A stretch of 64,000 bases of DNA from NCBI GenBank assembly GCA_031406155.1, contig JANOGW010000051.1, positions 1-64,000 of the forward strand, read 5' to 3'. Below the pieces are notes generated by a model, which was not told the DNA's origin, did not search any database, and saw only the letters and a program-made list of their open reading frames with translations. Positions 34,717-44,267 of this stretch are shown piece after piece. The position numbers and the translations under genes were made by a program. Position 1 is the stretch's first letter; each line of letters opens with the position of its first letter. This stretch comes from JACMNW01 sp031406155. Its GTDB lineage: Bacteria > Pseudomonadota > Alphaproteobacteria > Rhodobacterales > Rhodobacteraceae.

Positions 34717-36007
34717 ATGTCAACTGTCCAAGCGCGCGTGGTTTTGGCCCGCCAGTGGCCCAATCCAGCAGTTCAACCGTATGCACGACAGGGGTGCGGG
34801 TGGCAGACCCGATCTGCATCATGCAGCCGATGTTGCCGGCCGCGATGATATCGGCCTTGCGCGCCTCCAGCGTGGCCACCTTGCGCGCCTTCAGTTGGGC
34901 CGAGATTTCAGGTTGCAACAAGTTGTAGGTGCCCGCAGACCCACAACACAAATGGCTGTCGGCAGGTTCGACCACGTCAAAGCCTGCGCGTTTCAGCAGA
35001 TCTTTCGGCGCGGTCTTGATCTGCTGCCCATGTTGCAGCGAACAGGCAGAATGGTAGGCCACGCGCAGGTTTTTCCTTACCCCCTCGGGAAGCCCCAGCT
35101 TTGCCAATACCTCGCTGATATCCATCGTTACTCCGGCGATCTTGGCCGCATCGGCAGCAAGCGGCGTATGCTGAAACATATGGCCATAATCTTTCACCGT
35201 GGTGCCGCAACCGCTGGTATTGATCACCACCGCGTCAAGGCCACCGCCTGCATCCTCGGCCATCCAGGCGCGGATATTCGCCGCCGCAGACGCCTTCGCC
35301 AGATCGGCCTTGCCCATGTGATGGGTCAATGCACCACAGCACCCCATGCCCTTGGCAACCACCACTTCGCACCCCAGCCTGCGTAAAATCCGGATGGTCG
35401 CATCGTTGATATCGGTGTTCAGCGCCTTTTGCGCACAGCCGGTCATCAATGCCACCCGCATCCGGCGAGGTTCGGCGGCAGGGAAGGTTTGCGGGCGGTC
35501 GTTCAGGCTGACCGGCGGAATGGTCTTTGGTGCCATGTCCAACATTGCCCGCAGCCGCGCATCGGGCACCAAAAACCCCAACGGCCGGGCAATCTTGGCC
35601 CCCAGCAGCGCCAGCCGAAATCGGGTCGGGTTTGGGATGACCCACGCCAAAACATGCCGCAACATCCGGTCCATGAACGGACGGCGGTAGGTTTTTTCAA
35701 TGTATTCGCGCGCGTGATCAACAAGTTGCATGTAATTGACGCCAGACGGGCAGGTCGTCATGCAGGCAAGGCATGACAGGCAGCGATCAATATGCTTGAC
35801 GGTTTTCGCATCTGCCGGGCGACCTTTTTCCAGCATGTCCTTGATCAGGTAAATCCGCCCGCGCGGGCTGTCCAACTCGTCGCCCAGCACCTGATAGGTC
35901 GGGCAGGTTGCCGTGCAAAACCCGCAGTGGACGCAAGACCGCAGCACGGCATTCGACTGCGCGGTCGCCGGGTCCAGCAATTGCTCGGGGGTGAAATTTG
36001 TCTGCAT
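34715..36007 (-). CDS. glcF: Glycolate oxidase iron-sulfur subunit
   Basis: 430 residues. Two 4Fe-4S ferredoxin motifs at the N-terminus (CVHCGFCTATCPTYQ near 26 and CLSCLACMTTCPSGVNY near 76) and two CCG domains (MGCCGALTHHMG, HLCCGSAGTYNLL) bind further clusters, as in GlcF. It passes electrons from the flavin subunits to the quinone pool at the inner membrane. It follows glcE after a 64-base gap that contains only a 19-codon ORF with no obvious role. Confidence 0.95.
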   Translation of the reverse strand: MQTNFTPEQLLDPATAQSNAVLRSCVHCGFCTATCPTYQVLGDELDSPRGRIYLIKDMLEKGRPADAKTVKHIDRCLSCLACMTTCPSGVNYMQLVDHAREYIEKTYRRPFMDRMLRHVLAWVIPNPTRFRLALLGAKIARPLGFLVPDARLRAMLDMAPKTIPPVSLNDRPQTFPAAEPRRMRVALMTGCAQKALNTDINDATIRILRRLGCEVVVAKGMGCCGALTHHMGKADLAKASAAANIRAWMAEDAGGGLDAVVINTSGCGTTVKDYGHMFQHTPLAADAAKIAGVTMDISEVLAKLGLPEGVRKNLRVAYHSACSLQHGQQIKTAPKDLLKRAGFDVVEPADSHLCCGSAGTYNLLQPEISAQLKARKVATLEARKADIIAAGNIGCMMQIGSATRTPVVHTVELLDWATGGPKPRALGQLT

Positions 36008-36071
36008 GCTAGCGCGCCGCCGTCTGCGGCAAAGGCCGGGCTGCGATGCGGGCTGCAGTCATATTCATATG

Positions 36072-37178
36072 TCAGCTCTCCATCAGGCCGGGGTTCAGGA
36101 TGCCGCGCGGATCAAACTTTGCGCGCAACCCCCTCGCCAAGTCAGCAAGTGCAGGTGCCTCTGGTTGAAATGCCGCGATCCCGTCGGCCGATGTGGCCCG
36201 AACCCGCGTGGCGTGACCGGTAAAAGGGGCAAGGCGGGCCCGCAGATCGGTACCAGGGGGCAGCAGCATCCAGATCAAACCGCCGCCCCAGTCATAGGCA
36301 ACCGCGTCCGCCCCTGCCCGCGCCGCAATCATCGGTGCCTCCGACGGCTTGACCGACACCCGCCAGACATCGCCCTGCCGCCCATGAAAGGGGGTTACGT
36401 CGCGGATATCTGCCCAGCGGGTCGTGGCATCATCCTCGACCGATGCAGGCCCGAATTCCGCCAGCAGCCCGGCGAGTTGCCGCGTGCGATAGGCGACGGA
36501 TGCGGCAAATCCTTCGATCCGCAGGAATGTGCCGCTGCCGGGCCAATGTGCAGCACCCGACACATCGAAAGGCGACGCGAGCGCCGCCGACAGGGCGGCA
36601 ATGGCGCGCGCATCATCAAGACCTGTCAGGATCAACGTCGCTGCCGTCTCTGGCATCGGAAGCACCTTGAAGCTGACCTCGGTCAAAACGCCCAACGTGC
36701 CATGGCTTCCCGCCATCAGCTTGACCAGATCATAGCCCGTGACGTTTTTCATCACGCGGCCACCGTTCTTGACCACGCTGCCCGTACCATCGACATAGCG
36801 CACCCCGATCAGGCTGTCGCGGCAGGCCCCGACCTGGACCCGCCGCGGGCCGGATGCGTTGCTGGCCACCACCCCGCCGATGGTGGACGCGCCAGTGCCG
36901 CCGGTCAGGCCGCGCATGTTGGGCACTTCGAACGGCAGGCGCTGGCTTTCAGCGGCCAACAGGGCTTCGATTTCGGCCAGCGAGGTTCCAGCACGGGCAA
37001 CCAACGTCAAGGCACCGGGTTCGTACAACGTCACACCGGCGAGGCCGGAGGTTTCCAGCACCACAGCCGGGCCAGCCCGCCCAATGGTTCGCGTGCCGCC
37101 TCCAACAATGCGCAGCGGACCGTTTGCGCCGCGCACGGCATCTGCCAGTTCTGCTTCGGTTTCTGCGCGCAGCCCCAT
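36072..37178 (-). CDS. glcE: Glycolate oxidase FAD-binding subunit GlcE
   Basis: 368 residues from ATG 37178 (MGLRAETEAELADAV), one base after the glcD stop; the upstream in-frame ATG lies inside glcD. FAD-binding domain 4: GGGTRTIGRAG, VPNMRGLTGGTGASTIGGVVASNASGPRR and GGRVMKNVTGYDLVKLMAGSHGTLGVLTE. It is a shorter companion of GlcD in the GlcDEF complex that oxidises glycolate to glyoxylate. Confidence 0.94.
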   Translation of the reverse strand: MGLRAETEAELADAVRGANGPLRIVGGGTRTIGRAGPAVVLETSGLAGVTLYEPGALTLVARAGTSLAEIEALLAAESQRLPFEVPNMRGLTGGTGASTIGGVVASNASGPRRVQVGACRDSLIGVRYVDGTGSVVKNGGRVMKNVTGYDLVKLMAGSHGTLGVLTEVSFKVLPMPETAATLILTGLDDARAIAALSAALASPFDVSGAAHWPGSGTFLRIEGFAASVAYRTRQLAGLLAEFGPASVEDDATTRWADIRDVTPFHGRQGDVWRVSVKPSEAPMIAARAGADAVAYDWGGGLIWMLLPPGTDLRARLAPFTGHATRVRATSADGIAAFQPEAPALADLARGLRAKFDPRGILNPGLMES

Positions 37179-37179
37179 C

Positions 37180-38616
37180 TCAGGCAGCGCGGCGGGAAGC
37201 AGTGATGTGCAGGGGAAAAACCTTTGCCGCATTCAGCAACCATGCCGGATCAAAGACATCCTTCACCCGGCACTGCGCCTCCATATCGGCATCGCTGAAT
37301 TGCACCGACATCAGATCGCGCTTTTCGATGCCGACGCCGTGTTCGCCCGTCAGACAACCACCAACCTCGACGCACAGCTTCAGAATTTCAGCCCCGAATG
37401 CCTCGCACAGTTCCAGATCGCCGGGTTTGTTGGCGTCATACAGGATAAGCGGATGCATATTGCCATCGCCCGCATGAAAGACGTTGCCGACATCAAGGCC
37501 AAATACTTTTGACATCTCGCCGATTCGGCGCAGCACGAATGGCAGTGCCGTGATCGGGATCGTACCATCCAGACACATGTAATCGTTTATCTGCCCCATC
37601 GCGCCAAAGGCCGATTTGCGGCCCAGCCAGATTTTTTTGGACTCTTCCTCCGACCGGCTTTCGCGAAATTCCACCGGGTCGTGCCGCATCGCGATGGTCT
37701 TGATCAGTGCCAACTGGTGGTCGATCTCCGACCCGCTGCCCTCAACCTCGACAATCAACAGCGCCTCGCAATCGGGATAGCCCGCATGCGCGAAATCTTC
37801 CGTCGCGCGGATGCAAGGGCGATCCATGAATTCGATGGCAACCGGCAGAATGCCCGCCTTGATGATGTCGGCCACGCAGGTGCCCGCAACCTCGTTGTCA
37901 TCAAACCCGATCAATACCGGGCGCGCGCCCTCGGGTTTTGGCAGAATGCGCAATGTCGCCTCTGTCACAACGCCTAACTGGCCTTCCGACCCGCAGATCA
38001 CACCCAGCAGGTCCAGCCCCGGCGCATCCATATGAGCACCGCCAACCTCGATCACCGTGCCATCCATCAACACCATGGTGACGCCCAGCAGGTTGTTGGT
38101 GGTGACGCCGTACTTCAGGCAATGCGCACCACCCGAATTCATGGCGATGTTGCCGGCGATGGCACAGGCAAGCTGGCTGGATGGGTCGGGCGCGTAAAAA
38201 AAGCCGTCCGCCTCGACAGCACCTGTGACAGACAGGTTGGTGCGGCCGGATTGCACCTTGATGTAGCGGTTCTGATAATCTGTCTCGATCACGCCGGTCA
38301 TGCGCGCCACCCCGAGGATCACGCAATCCGCCGTTGGCAAGGCTCCGCCCGCAAGGCTGGTGCCTGACCCGCGCGGCACGACCGGGACGCCCATTTCGAA
38401 GCACAGCTTCAAAACAGCGGCAACTTCGGCCGTAGTCCGGGGCAGAACGGCGGCAAGCGGCGGGCACCGATACGCGGTCAGCGCATCGCATTCATACGCC
38501 CGCGTTTCCGCGTCGTCATGCACGACAGCATCTGCAGGAAGGATGGCCAGCAGCCTTTGCACAAGAAAAGATTTGCGCGCCACGACATCTGCATTTGGTA
38601 TGGGCATCTGCATCAT
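37180..38616 (-). CDS. glcD: Glycolate oxidase subunit GlcD
   Basis: 478 residues from ATG 38616; ATG 38613 and ATG 38607 are alternatives, and GGGG lies upstream. The PCMH-type FAD domain has VPVVPRGSGTSLAGGALP, IAGNIAMNSGGAHCLKYGVTTNNLLG and ICGSEGQLGVVTEATLRILP. The C-terminal FAD-oxidase domain has VFHAGDGNMHPLILYD and LTGEHGVGIEKRDLM. Catalytic subunit of glycolate oxidase. No glcC regulator is adjacent. A gene-free 86 bases separate it from the divergent DUF599 gene. Confidence 0.95.
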   Translation of the reverse strand: MMQMPIPNADVVARKSFLVQRLLAILPADAVVHDDAETRAYECDALTAYRCPPLAAVLPRTTAEVAAVLKLCFEMGVPVVPRGSGTSLAGGALPTADCVILGVARMTGVIETDYQNRYIKVQSGRTNLSVTGAVEADGFFYAPDPSSQLACAIAGNIAMNSGGAHCLKYGVTTNNLLGVTMVLMDGTVIEVGGAHMDAPGLDLLGVICGSEGQLGVVTEATLRILPKPEGARPVLIGFDDNEVAGTCVADIIKAGILPVAIEFMDRPCIRATEDFAHAGYPDCEALLIVEVEGSGSEIDHQLALIKTIAMRHDPVEFRESRSEEESKKIWLGRKSAFGAMGQINDYMCLDGTIPITALPFVLRRIGEMSKVFGLDVGNVFHAGDGNMHPLILYDANKPGDLELCEAFGAEILKLCVEVGGCLTGEHGVGIEKRDLMSVQFSDADMEAQCRVKDVFDPAWLLNAAKVFPLHITASRRAA

Positions 38617-38635
38617 ATTTGACCCCACATGACAT

Positions 38636-38658
38636 ATTGGTAACTTTGTATAACCAAT
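38636..38658. promoter_or_regulatory. Candidate operator upstream of glcDEF
   Basis: ATTGGT (38636-38641) and ACCAAT (38653-38658) form a dyad with an 11-base spacer, in the short gap between the divergent glcD and DUF599 starts. TTGGT..ACCAA half-sites are typical of FadR/GntR-family (GlcC, LldR, PdhR) operators, but the usual spacing is shorter. The FCD regulator gene at 58229 is the only such protein in the window; linkage is speculative. Confidence 0.3.
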
Positions 38659-38702
38659 TTCACCCTATGGCAAGACCGAAGCCCGTTCTCTATGCTGGGA
38701 TC

Positions 38703-39404
38703 ATGACGTTGATCCAGACCCTTGCAACAACCAACGCTGCCGACTTGTCGGCCTTTGCCGGCTTGATTTTGGCGTGGGCGATTGCCGGATGGGTCATCGA
38801 ACATCCACCTGCGGCACGACCGTCGGTGACTGTCTTGATGAACGACTACCGGCGCGACTGGATGCGGCAGTTCGTCACCCGCGAGCCGCGCATCTTTGAC
38901 GCGACGGTGATCGACAGCTTGCGGCAGGGCACGGCGTTTTTCGCATCGGCATCGATGATCGCGATTGGCGGCGGGGTTGCGTTGATCGGCAATACCGACG
39001 TACTGAAAGGCATCACGGATCTGCTTGCACTGGAAGATGGCGCGATCGCGATCGAGCTGAAGATCATCGTCGTGTTGGCGTTCATGGCCAATGCGCTGCT
39101 GAAATTCGTCTGGTCGCACCGGCTGTTCGGCTATTGTTCGATCATGATGGCGGCGGTGCCGAATGATCCGACCGACCCGCATTGCTATCATCAGGCGGCG
39201 CAGGCGGCCGAGGTGAACATTGCAGCCGCCCGCAATTTCAATCGTGGCTTGCGGTCCATCTACTTTGCCTTGGGTGCATTGGGTTGGTTGGCTGGGCCGC
39301 TGGCCCTGATCGGGGCCACCGCAATCACCACTGGTATTCTGCTGAGGCGCGAATTGGCCTCCGTATCACGCGACGTAATCGCGAACCGCACGCCGAAACC
39401 CTGA
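38703..39404 (+). CDS. DUF599 membrane protein
   Basis: 233 residues from ATG 38703 with GGGA upstream; the ATG at 38667 would add 12 residues. Four hydrophobic segments (about 12-30, 76-100, 118-138, 190-220) around a conserved MNDYRRDWMRQFVTREPRIFDATVIDSL and a WSHRLFGYCSIMMAAVPND segment. This is the DUF599 family common in alphaproteobacteria, of unknown function. It runs convergent to the large MoxR-associated operon, ending four bases from it. Confidence 0.85.
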   Translation: MTLIQTLATTNAADLSAFAGLILAWAIAGWVIEHPPAARPSVTVLMNDYRRDWMRQFVTREPRIFDATVIDSLRQGTAFFASASMIAIGGGVALIGNTDVLKGITDLLALEDGAIAIELKIIVVLAFMANALLKFVWSHRLFGYCSIMMAAVPNDPTDPHCYHQAAQAAEVNIAAARNFNRGLRSIYFALGALGWLAGPLALIGATAITTGILLRRELASVSRDVIANRTPKP

Positions 39405-39408
39405 CGGG

Positions 39409-41490
39409 TCAGGCCACCTTGGCCTTTGGACCGATACGCCGGCCTTCAACCAGCCATGCAGCCAGCGCCAATGCGGCCGCCAGAACCAGATACAACCAAG
39501 CCGGCAGAAGGGCTGCCACCTGAATATCTTGCGTGACATAAGCGCCGCGCGGCACGATGCCGATCCAGCCCCGCCCTGCCGCCTGTCGCCCGTCGCGCAC
39601 CGTGCGGATATCCGGCATGCCGTCTTCCAGACGCAGGATGCCGCCGCGCGATGCTGCCACCAGCGGTGCCAGACCTTCCGGGCTGGCGATGGTCTGTTCA
39701 AACTCGCGCGGGGCCGATGGGCCGACGGCAACCACCCGTGTCAGATCGCCCTGAACCAGCCGGAACAGCCCCATCATTGGCGCTTTCCAGTCTGCCTCGA
39801 ACCGGCCCGGTGCTGTCTGCGGCATGGCGACGATTGCCTCTGCCCCATCCGGCCCCGTGATGGTCAGATCGCCGGGCGGGTCTTCCGCGATGGTGCGCCG
39901 GGTGATCGTCAGCACGTCGCCTTTCGCGGTTGCCGTCAGCGCCTCTTCTTCCAGATCGGGCTCTTTCAGCATCCAGTGCGCGAGGCGGCGCAGCAATTCC
40001 AGTTGCGGCCCGCCGCCTTCATAGCCCCGGCCCCACAGCCATGCCTGATCCGACGCAAGAACTGCAACCCGGCCTTCATCGACCCGGTCAAGCACCAGCA
40101 ATGGCAGCTCATCCGGCCCCGACATCACCACCTGACCCGATTTCGGGATCAGTTCGATCAGGCGGAACCAACGTCCCCAACCGCCATCAGGGGCCAGCGC
40201 CTCCAGTCCTTCGGTAACCGGATGGCGGCGGCCAAGGTCAGTCAACGCCGGTTTGAAACCGCCCTCGATCACGCGCGAGGTTACGTCCGCCGGCAGCACC
40301 TCTGCCAGGGGCGACCGCCAAAGACTGTCTACGGCCCCCGATTCAGGACCCGCCGCAACCAGAACCGTGCCGCCACCGCGCACGTAATCGCGCACGTTTT
40401 CAAGATAGGACAGCGGCAGGATACCCCGGATGCGGTAGCGATCAAAGATGATCAGGTCGAATTCACTGATCTTTTCCACGAACAGCTCGCGCGTCGGAAA
40501 GGCGATCAGGGACAGTTCGTCCACAGGCACACCGTCCTGCTTTTCCGGTGGCCGCAGAATGGTGAAATGCACCAAATCAACCGATGGATCGGATTTCAGA
40601 AGATTGCGCCAGACCCGTTCGCCGGCATGCGGCTCGCCCGAAACCAGCAGCACGCGCAACCGGTCGCGGACACCGTTGATCTGCACCACCGCGGCATTGT
40701 TGCGATCCGTCAGTTCGCCACCCGCCACTGGAACGGAAAACTGTAGCACATTGATGCCGCCATGTTGCAGGGTGACAGGCAGTTCCAGATCCTCGCCGGT
40801 GGGCACAAGATAGGTCTGCGGCGGGCCGTCATCGACGGCAATGGTCACATCCACGTCGCCGGTCTGATCAGCGGGCACATTGCCCTGATTTTCAATGCGC
40901 AGGGTCAGCGTCACCTCTTCACCGATGATCGCGAAGGCCGGTGCATTCTTGATGATCAGACGGCGATCCCAGTCCGTCTCACGGCCCGTCAGCAGAACGT
41001 GCAACGGGGCGGGCATGGCGGGTGCCAGGTCAAGGTCATGCACCTGACCATCGGTGATGAGGATTGCACCAGCGACACGCGCGCGGGGCTCTTCCGCCAA
41101 AGCCTCGGCCAATGCCGTCATCACCAGCGAGCCTGCATCATCGACGCCGTCCGCCACGCGGACCACGCGCAGTTCGGTATTCTCCAGCGTCGCGATTTCG
41201 GCCTGCACGGCGGCAAGCGCGCGGGCGCTTTGATCCTTGCGATCGCCGAGCGACTGGCTGGCGCTGTCATCGACCACTGCGATCACAATGTCGGTCAACG
41301 GCGCGCGGTCTTCTTCTTGCAGGGCCGGGTTCGCAAGTGCCGTCAACACCACGGCAGCCGTCAGCCCGCGCAGCCACCACCCCGCCAGACCGCGCCAAAG
41401 CGCCGCCATCACCATCACCGCCGCAACGGCCATCAAGGCCCACAACAGCGGCCACGGCAGCAACGGATCAAAGATTACGGTTCCGGTCAT
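39409..41490 (-). CDS. Large membrane protein with VWA/GATase-like domain (MoxR cluster)
   Basis: 693 residues. Two N-terminal membrane helices (about 13-55) and one near the C-terminus (about 663-683) frame a periplasmic or cytoplasmic body. VWA-like strands are visible (DIVIAVVDDSASQSLGD, AGAILITDGQVHD). A class I glutamine-amidotransferase-like segment (FDLIIFDRYRIRGILPL, YVRGGGTVLVAAGPES) follows, without a clear catalytic Cys. It overlaps the preceding gene by four bases and is the last of the MoxR-DUF58-BatA/DUF4159 operon. Confidence 0.8.
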   Translation of the reverse strand: MTGTVIFDPLLPWPLLWALMAVAAVMVMAALWRGLAGWWLRGLTAAVVLTALANPALQEEDRAPLTDIVIAVVDDSASQSLGDRKDQSARALAAVQAEIATLENTELRVVRVADGVDDAGSLVMTALAEALAEEPRARVAGAILITDGQVHDLDLAPAMPAPLHVLLTGRETDWDRRLIIKNAPAFAIIGEEVTLTLRIENQGNVPADQTGDVDVTIAVDDGPPQTYLVPTGEDLELPVTLQHGGINVLQFSVPVAGGELTDRNNAAVVQINGVRDRLRVLLVSGEPHAGERVWRNLLKSDPSVDLVHFTILRPPEKQDGVPVDELSLIAFPTRELFVEKISEFDLIIFDRYRIRGILPLSYLENVRDYVRGGGTVLVAAGPESGAVDSLWRSPLAEVLPADVTSRVIEGGFKPALTDLGRRHPVTEGLEALAPDGGWGRWFRLIELIPKSGQVVMSGPDELPLLVLDRVDEGRVAVLASDQAWLWGRGYEGGGPQLELLRRLAHWMLKEPDLEEEALTATAKGDVLTITRRTIAEDPPGDLTITGPDGAEAIVAMPQTAPGRFEADWKAPMMGLFRLVQGDLTRVVAVGPSAPREFEQTIASPEGLAPLVAASRGGILRLEDGMPDIRTVRDGRQAAGRGWIGIVPRGAYVTQDIQVAALLPAWLYLVLAAALALAAWLVEGRRIGPKAKVA

Positions 41491-44267
41491 TGACCCAATC
41501 TTTCCAGCAGGGCAGGCACATGCACCTGATCGGATTTATAGTTGCCGGTCAGCACATACATGATCAGATTGATGCCGAACCGATGCGCCAACTCGCGTTG
41601 CCGTTCGCCGGTAAAGCCGCGCCCGATGGGGAACATGGCGTAGCCGCGCGCATCAACCGCCCAGGCCGATGCCCAGTCGTTGCCACCGATGACGACCGGT
41701 GTTACCCCATCATTGAGGTTGCGAAACGGCATGCCGTCCACCTGTTCGGCGTCGGGGGGCGATGCTTCGACCCAGATCGCCTGCCCGGCATGGCGGCCCG
41801 GAAAGTCTTGCAACAAATAGAACGTGCGGCCCAGAACATGGTCCTTCGGCACCGGTTCGAGCGGCGGAATATCGAGTGCGGCCGCCAGTGTCTGCAACTG
41901 CCGCGCCTCGGGGGTGGACCCGCCAAAGCCCGCAACATCGCCATCGCGGGTGTCGAACAAGATCATCCCCCCGGTGCGCAGATAGCGGTTCAACTTGGTG
42001 TAGGCTGCGGCCGAGGGCAGGGGCTGGCTGGCCGCAATCGGCCAATAAAGAAACGGAAAGAACGCCAGTTCATCGGATTCCAGATTGATGGCGAGGGGTG
42101 GCTTGGGCTCTACCGAAGTGCGCTCGAACAGCCGCTCACCCAAGCCCGTCAGCCCGGCATGGGCAATCTCGTCAACCTGCGCATCCCCGGTGATGACATG
42201 ACCGAGCACCACGCCCGAAGTGGCCGTGATGGCAAAATCATCGGCCTCCTGCGCAGATGTGGCGTCAGGCGTGATGGCAAGACAGGCAAGGCCCAGCACG
42301 ACGCTTGCCACAGATCGACGCGCGGTGATGCCGGACAGACGCCCCGATATCCACAGCGATGCCAGAATATCGACCAGCAGCAGCGCCATGACCCCGGCCA
42401 ATACCGCACCCTTCAGGGCCTGTTCGCGCGCGGCCTCCAGCCCCTCGATCGGGATGCTCGCGGGCCAAACTGCGGCGGCCAGCACGCTGTCGGCATTGAT
42501 AACATTCAATGCAACACGCCGGTCATCGCCCGCATAAAGCCCGGGCGGCAGGCCCGGGGCAGGACCGGTTTTCAGGCCACCGGCCAGAATTTCCCCAGCA
42601 ATGCCTGCGGTTTCGCCTGCATCTTTGGCCTCGCCGTATGCATCCAGAACCACTTCGGGCACCCAGGTCTGGCCGGCCAGATCATCCGCCGTGGGTGCTG
42701 CGGGGCGGGTTGAAACGGCAAGCCGTTCCAGCATCTGCACAAACAATCCCGACAGCGGCAGGTTCGACCATTCCGCATTCGCGGTTACATGCACCAGCAC
42801 AACTTGCCCCTGCCCCACATCCTTGCGGGTGACCAGCGGCGTGCCGTCTGCCAGAGCAGCAATGGTGCGCGACGGCAGATCGGGGTCGGGTTGCGCCAGA
42901 ACCTGCGCGTTCACGGTAACCTCGGCCGGAACCCTCAGTCCCTGAAACGGCGATCCTTCGGGGAACGGGGCCAGAGCCTTCGGTTCCCCCCAACTCATCG
43001 CGCCCCCCACAGACCGGCCGCCTTGACGCAGCCGCACCGGCATCAGCGGGTCTTCGGTCGCCCGGTCAATATCGCTGGCCGCCAGACGCGGGCCGGCAAA
43101 CCGCAACAGCAGACCGCCCTTGTCCAGCCAGCCAAGAAGACCATCGGTTTCGGTCTGGGTCAGCCGCGCCACATCGGCCAGCACGATCACATCCGGGTTG
43201 GCCAGCAGCACATCATCCAGCGAGCCGTCGATCAGATCGGCCACCGGGGCAAGGGCTTGCTGCAGATAATGCGTCGGCGACAGCAGTTGCAGCGCCTCGC
43301 GGTCCTTGGCCACGCCAGAGATCAGCGCAACCTTGCGCCGCTTCAGGCTGTCATCGGTCAGACTGACTGCCCCGGCGGACCGGATGCCCGCAATTTCAAA
43401 TCGGGTGACACGGTTGCGCAGTTCCGGGGGCAGTGACAGATCGGCCCCGGCACGGTCTGCGCCGATGGCGAAGTCCAGCGACAGGCGGGCCAGTTCACGG
43501 TCAACCCCGGACGGATCGGGCCCGCGCGCCGACACCTCGACCGACACGCCATCACCTGCGGGCAGGCGAAGTGCTGCAAGTTTGATCACCCCGGCCTCGA
43601 ATTTGGCCGGTTGCAGCGCCAGCACCGGACGCGGGCTTTGAAACACCGACAGCGCGCCACGGGCTTGCAGCGCGGCAATCAGGTCACCGCGCCCGGGATA
43701 ATCCAACCCATCCGACAGCCAGAAGCTGTCAAACGCGCCTTCGGGCAAGGTTTTTGCCCAAAGCGCCAACTCTGCGGGTGCCCAGGCCTGCGGCGCCAAC
43801 AGCGCCAACCGGCCAGCGACTGCATCAGCGGACTGGAACACGGCGGTCGCGGGCGCATCGGTCAGGCGCAGCACCGCAACCGGGCGACCGGTCCGCGCGG
43901 CATCCTCGATCAGCGCGGCGGCACGGTCTATGCGGCGCGGCCAGTCGCGGGCATCGGCCCAACTGCCGTCCAGCAGGACCAACAATGGCCCGGTGCCCTG
44001 ATCACGGGTTTGCGGGTTCAGGACAGGCCCGGCAAAGGCGATAATCGCACCCGCCACCGCCAGCATCCGCAACAGCAGTAGCCACCACGGCGTCCGGTCG
44101 GTTTCGCGTGTCTCATCGGTCAACCCCAGCAGCAGTGCCACGCCGGGAAACAGCCGCCGGATCGGCGCAGGTGGCACGGCGCGCAGCAGCAACCACAGCA
44201 CCGGCAGGCCGATCAAGCCCACCAGCAACCACGGCGTTGCGAACCCCAGTGGGCCAATCATCCACAT
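41487..44267 (-). CDS. BatA-like N-terminal and DUF4159 membrane protein
   Basis: 926 residues from ATG 44267, which shares a base with the DUF58 stop (TGATG). The N-terminus has the BatA-type two-helix region (TPWLLVGLIGLPVLWLLLRAVP, WWLLLLRMLAVAGAIIAFAGPV). Residues about 110-640 are a long VWA/GATase-like periplasmic or cytoplasmic body. A membrane helix follows near 645-690, and a DUF4159 domain (about 705-925) with LYWPIAASQPLPS, LRTGGMILFDTRDGD and RFGINLIMYVLTGNYKSDQVH closes the protein. Role inferred: scaffold of a MoxR-type assembly system. Confidence 0.85.
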   Translation of the reverse strand: MWMIGPLGFATPWLLVGLIGLPVLWLLLRAVPPAPIRRLFPGVALLLGLTDETRETDRTPWWLLLLRMLAVAGAIIAFAGPVLNPQTRDQGTGPLLVLLDGSWADARDWPRRIDRAAALIEDAARTGRPVAVLRLTDAPATAVFQSADAVAGRLALLAPQAWAPAELALWAKTLPEGAFDSFWLSDGLDYPGRGDLIAALQARGALSVFQSPRPVLALQPAKFEAGVIKLAALRLPAGDGVSVEVSARGPDPSGVDRELARLSLDFAIGADRAGADLSLPPELRNRVTRFEIAGIRSAGAVSLTDDSLKRRKVALISGVAKDREALQLLSPTHYLQQALAPVADLIDGSLDDVLLANPDVIVLADVARLTQTETDGLLGWLDKGGLLLRFAGPRLAASDIDRATEDPLMPVRLRQGGRSVGGAMSWGEPKALAPFPEGSPFQGLRVPAEVTVNAQVLAQPDPDLPSRTIAALADGTPLVTRKDVGQGQVVLVHVTANAEWSNLPLSGLFVQMLERLAVSTRPAAPTADDLAGQTWVPEVVLDAYGEAKDAGETAGIAGEILAGGLKTGPAPGLPPGLYAGDDRRVALNVINADSVLAAAVWPASIPIEGLEAAREQALKGAVLAGVMALLLVDILASLWISGRLSGITARRSVASVVLGLACLAITPDATSAQEADDFAITATSGVVLGHVITGDAQVDEIAHAGLTGLGERLFERTSVEPKPPLAINLESDELAFFPFLYWPIAASQPLPSAAAYTKLNRYLRTGGMILFDTRDGDVAGFGGSTPEARQLQTLAAALDIPPLEPVPKDHVLGRTFYLLQDFPGRHAGQAIWVEASPPDAEQVDGMPFRNLNDGVTPVVIGGNDWASAWAVDARGYAMFPIGRGFTGERQRELAHRFGINLIMYVLTGNYKSDQVHVPALLERLGQ

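Noticed and set aside
36008..36071. 19-codon ORF between glcE and glcF
   Set aside because: It is very short, Ala/Arg-rich and does not overlap either neighbour. It may be chance; no evidence of translation.
41064..42713. 549-codon plus-strand frame
   Set aside because: It is antisense to the two large MoxR-cluster genes and rich in Arg, Gln and His with no domain. The minus-strand genes are supported by overlapping starts and membrane helices.
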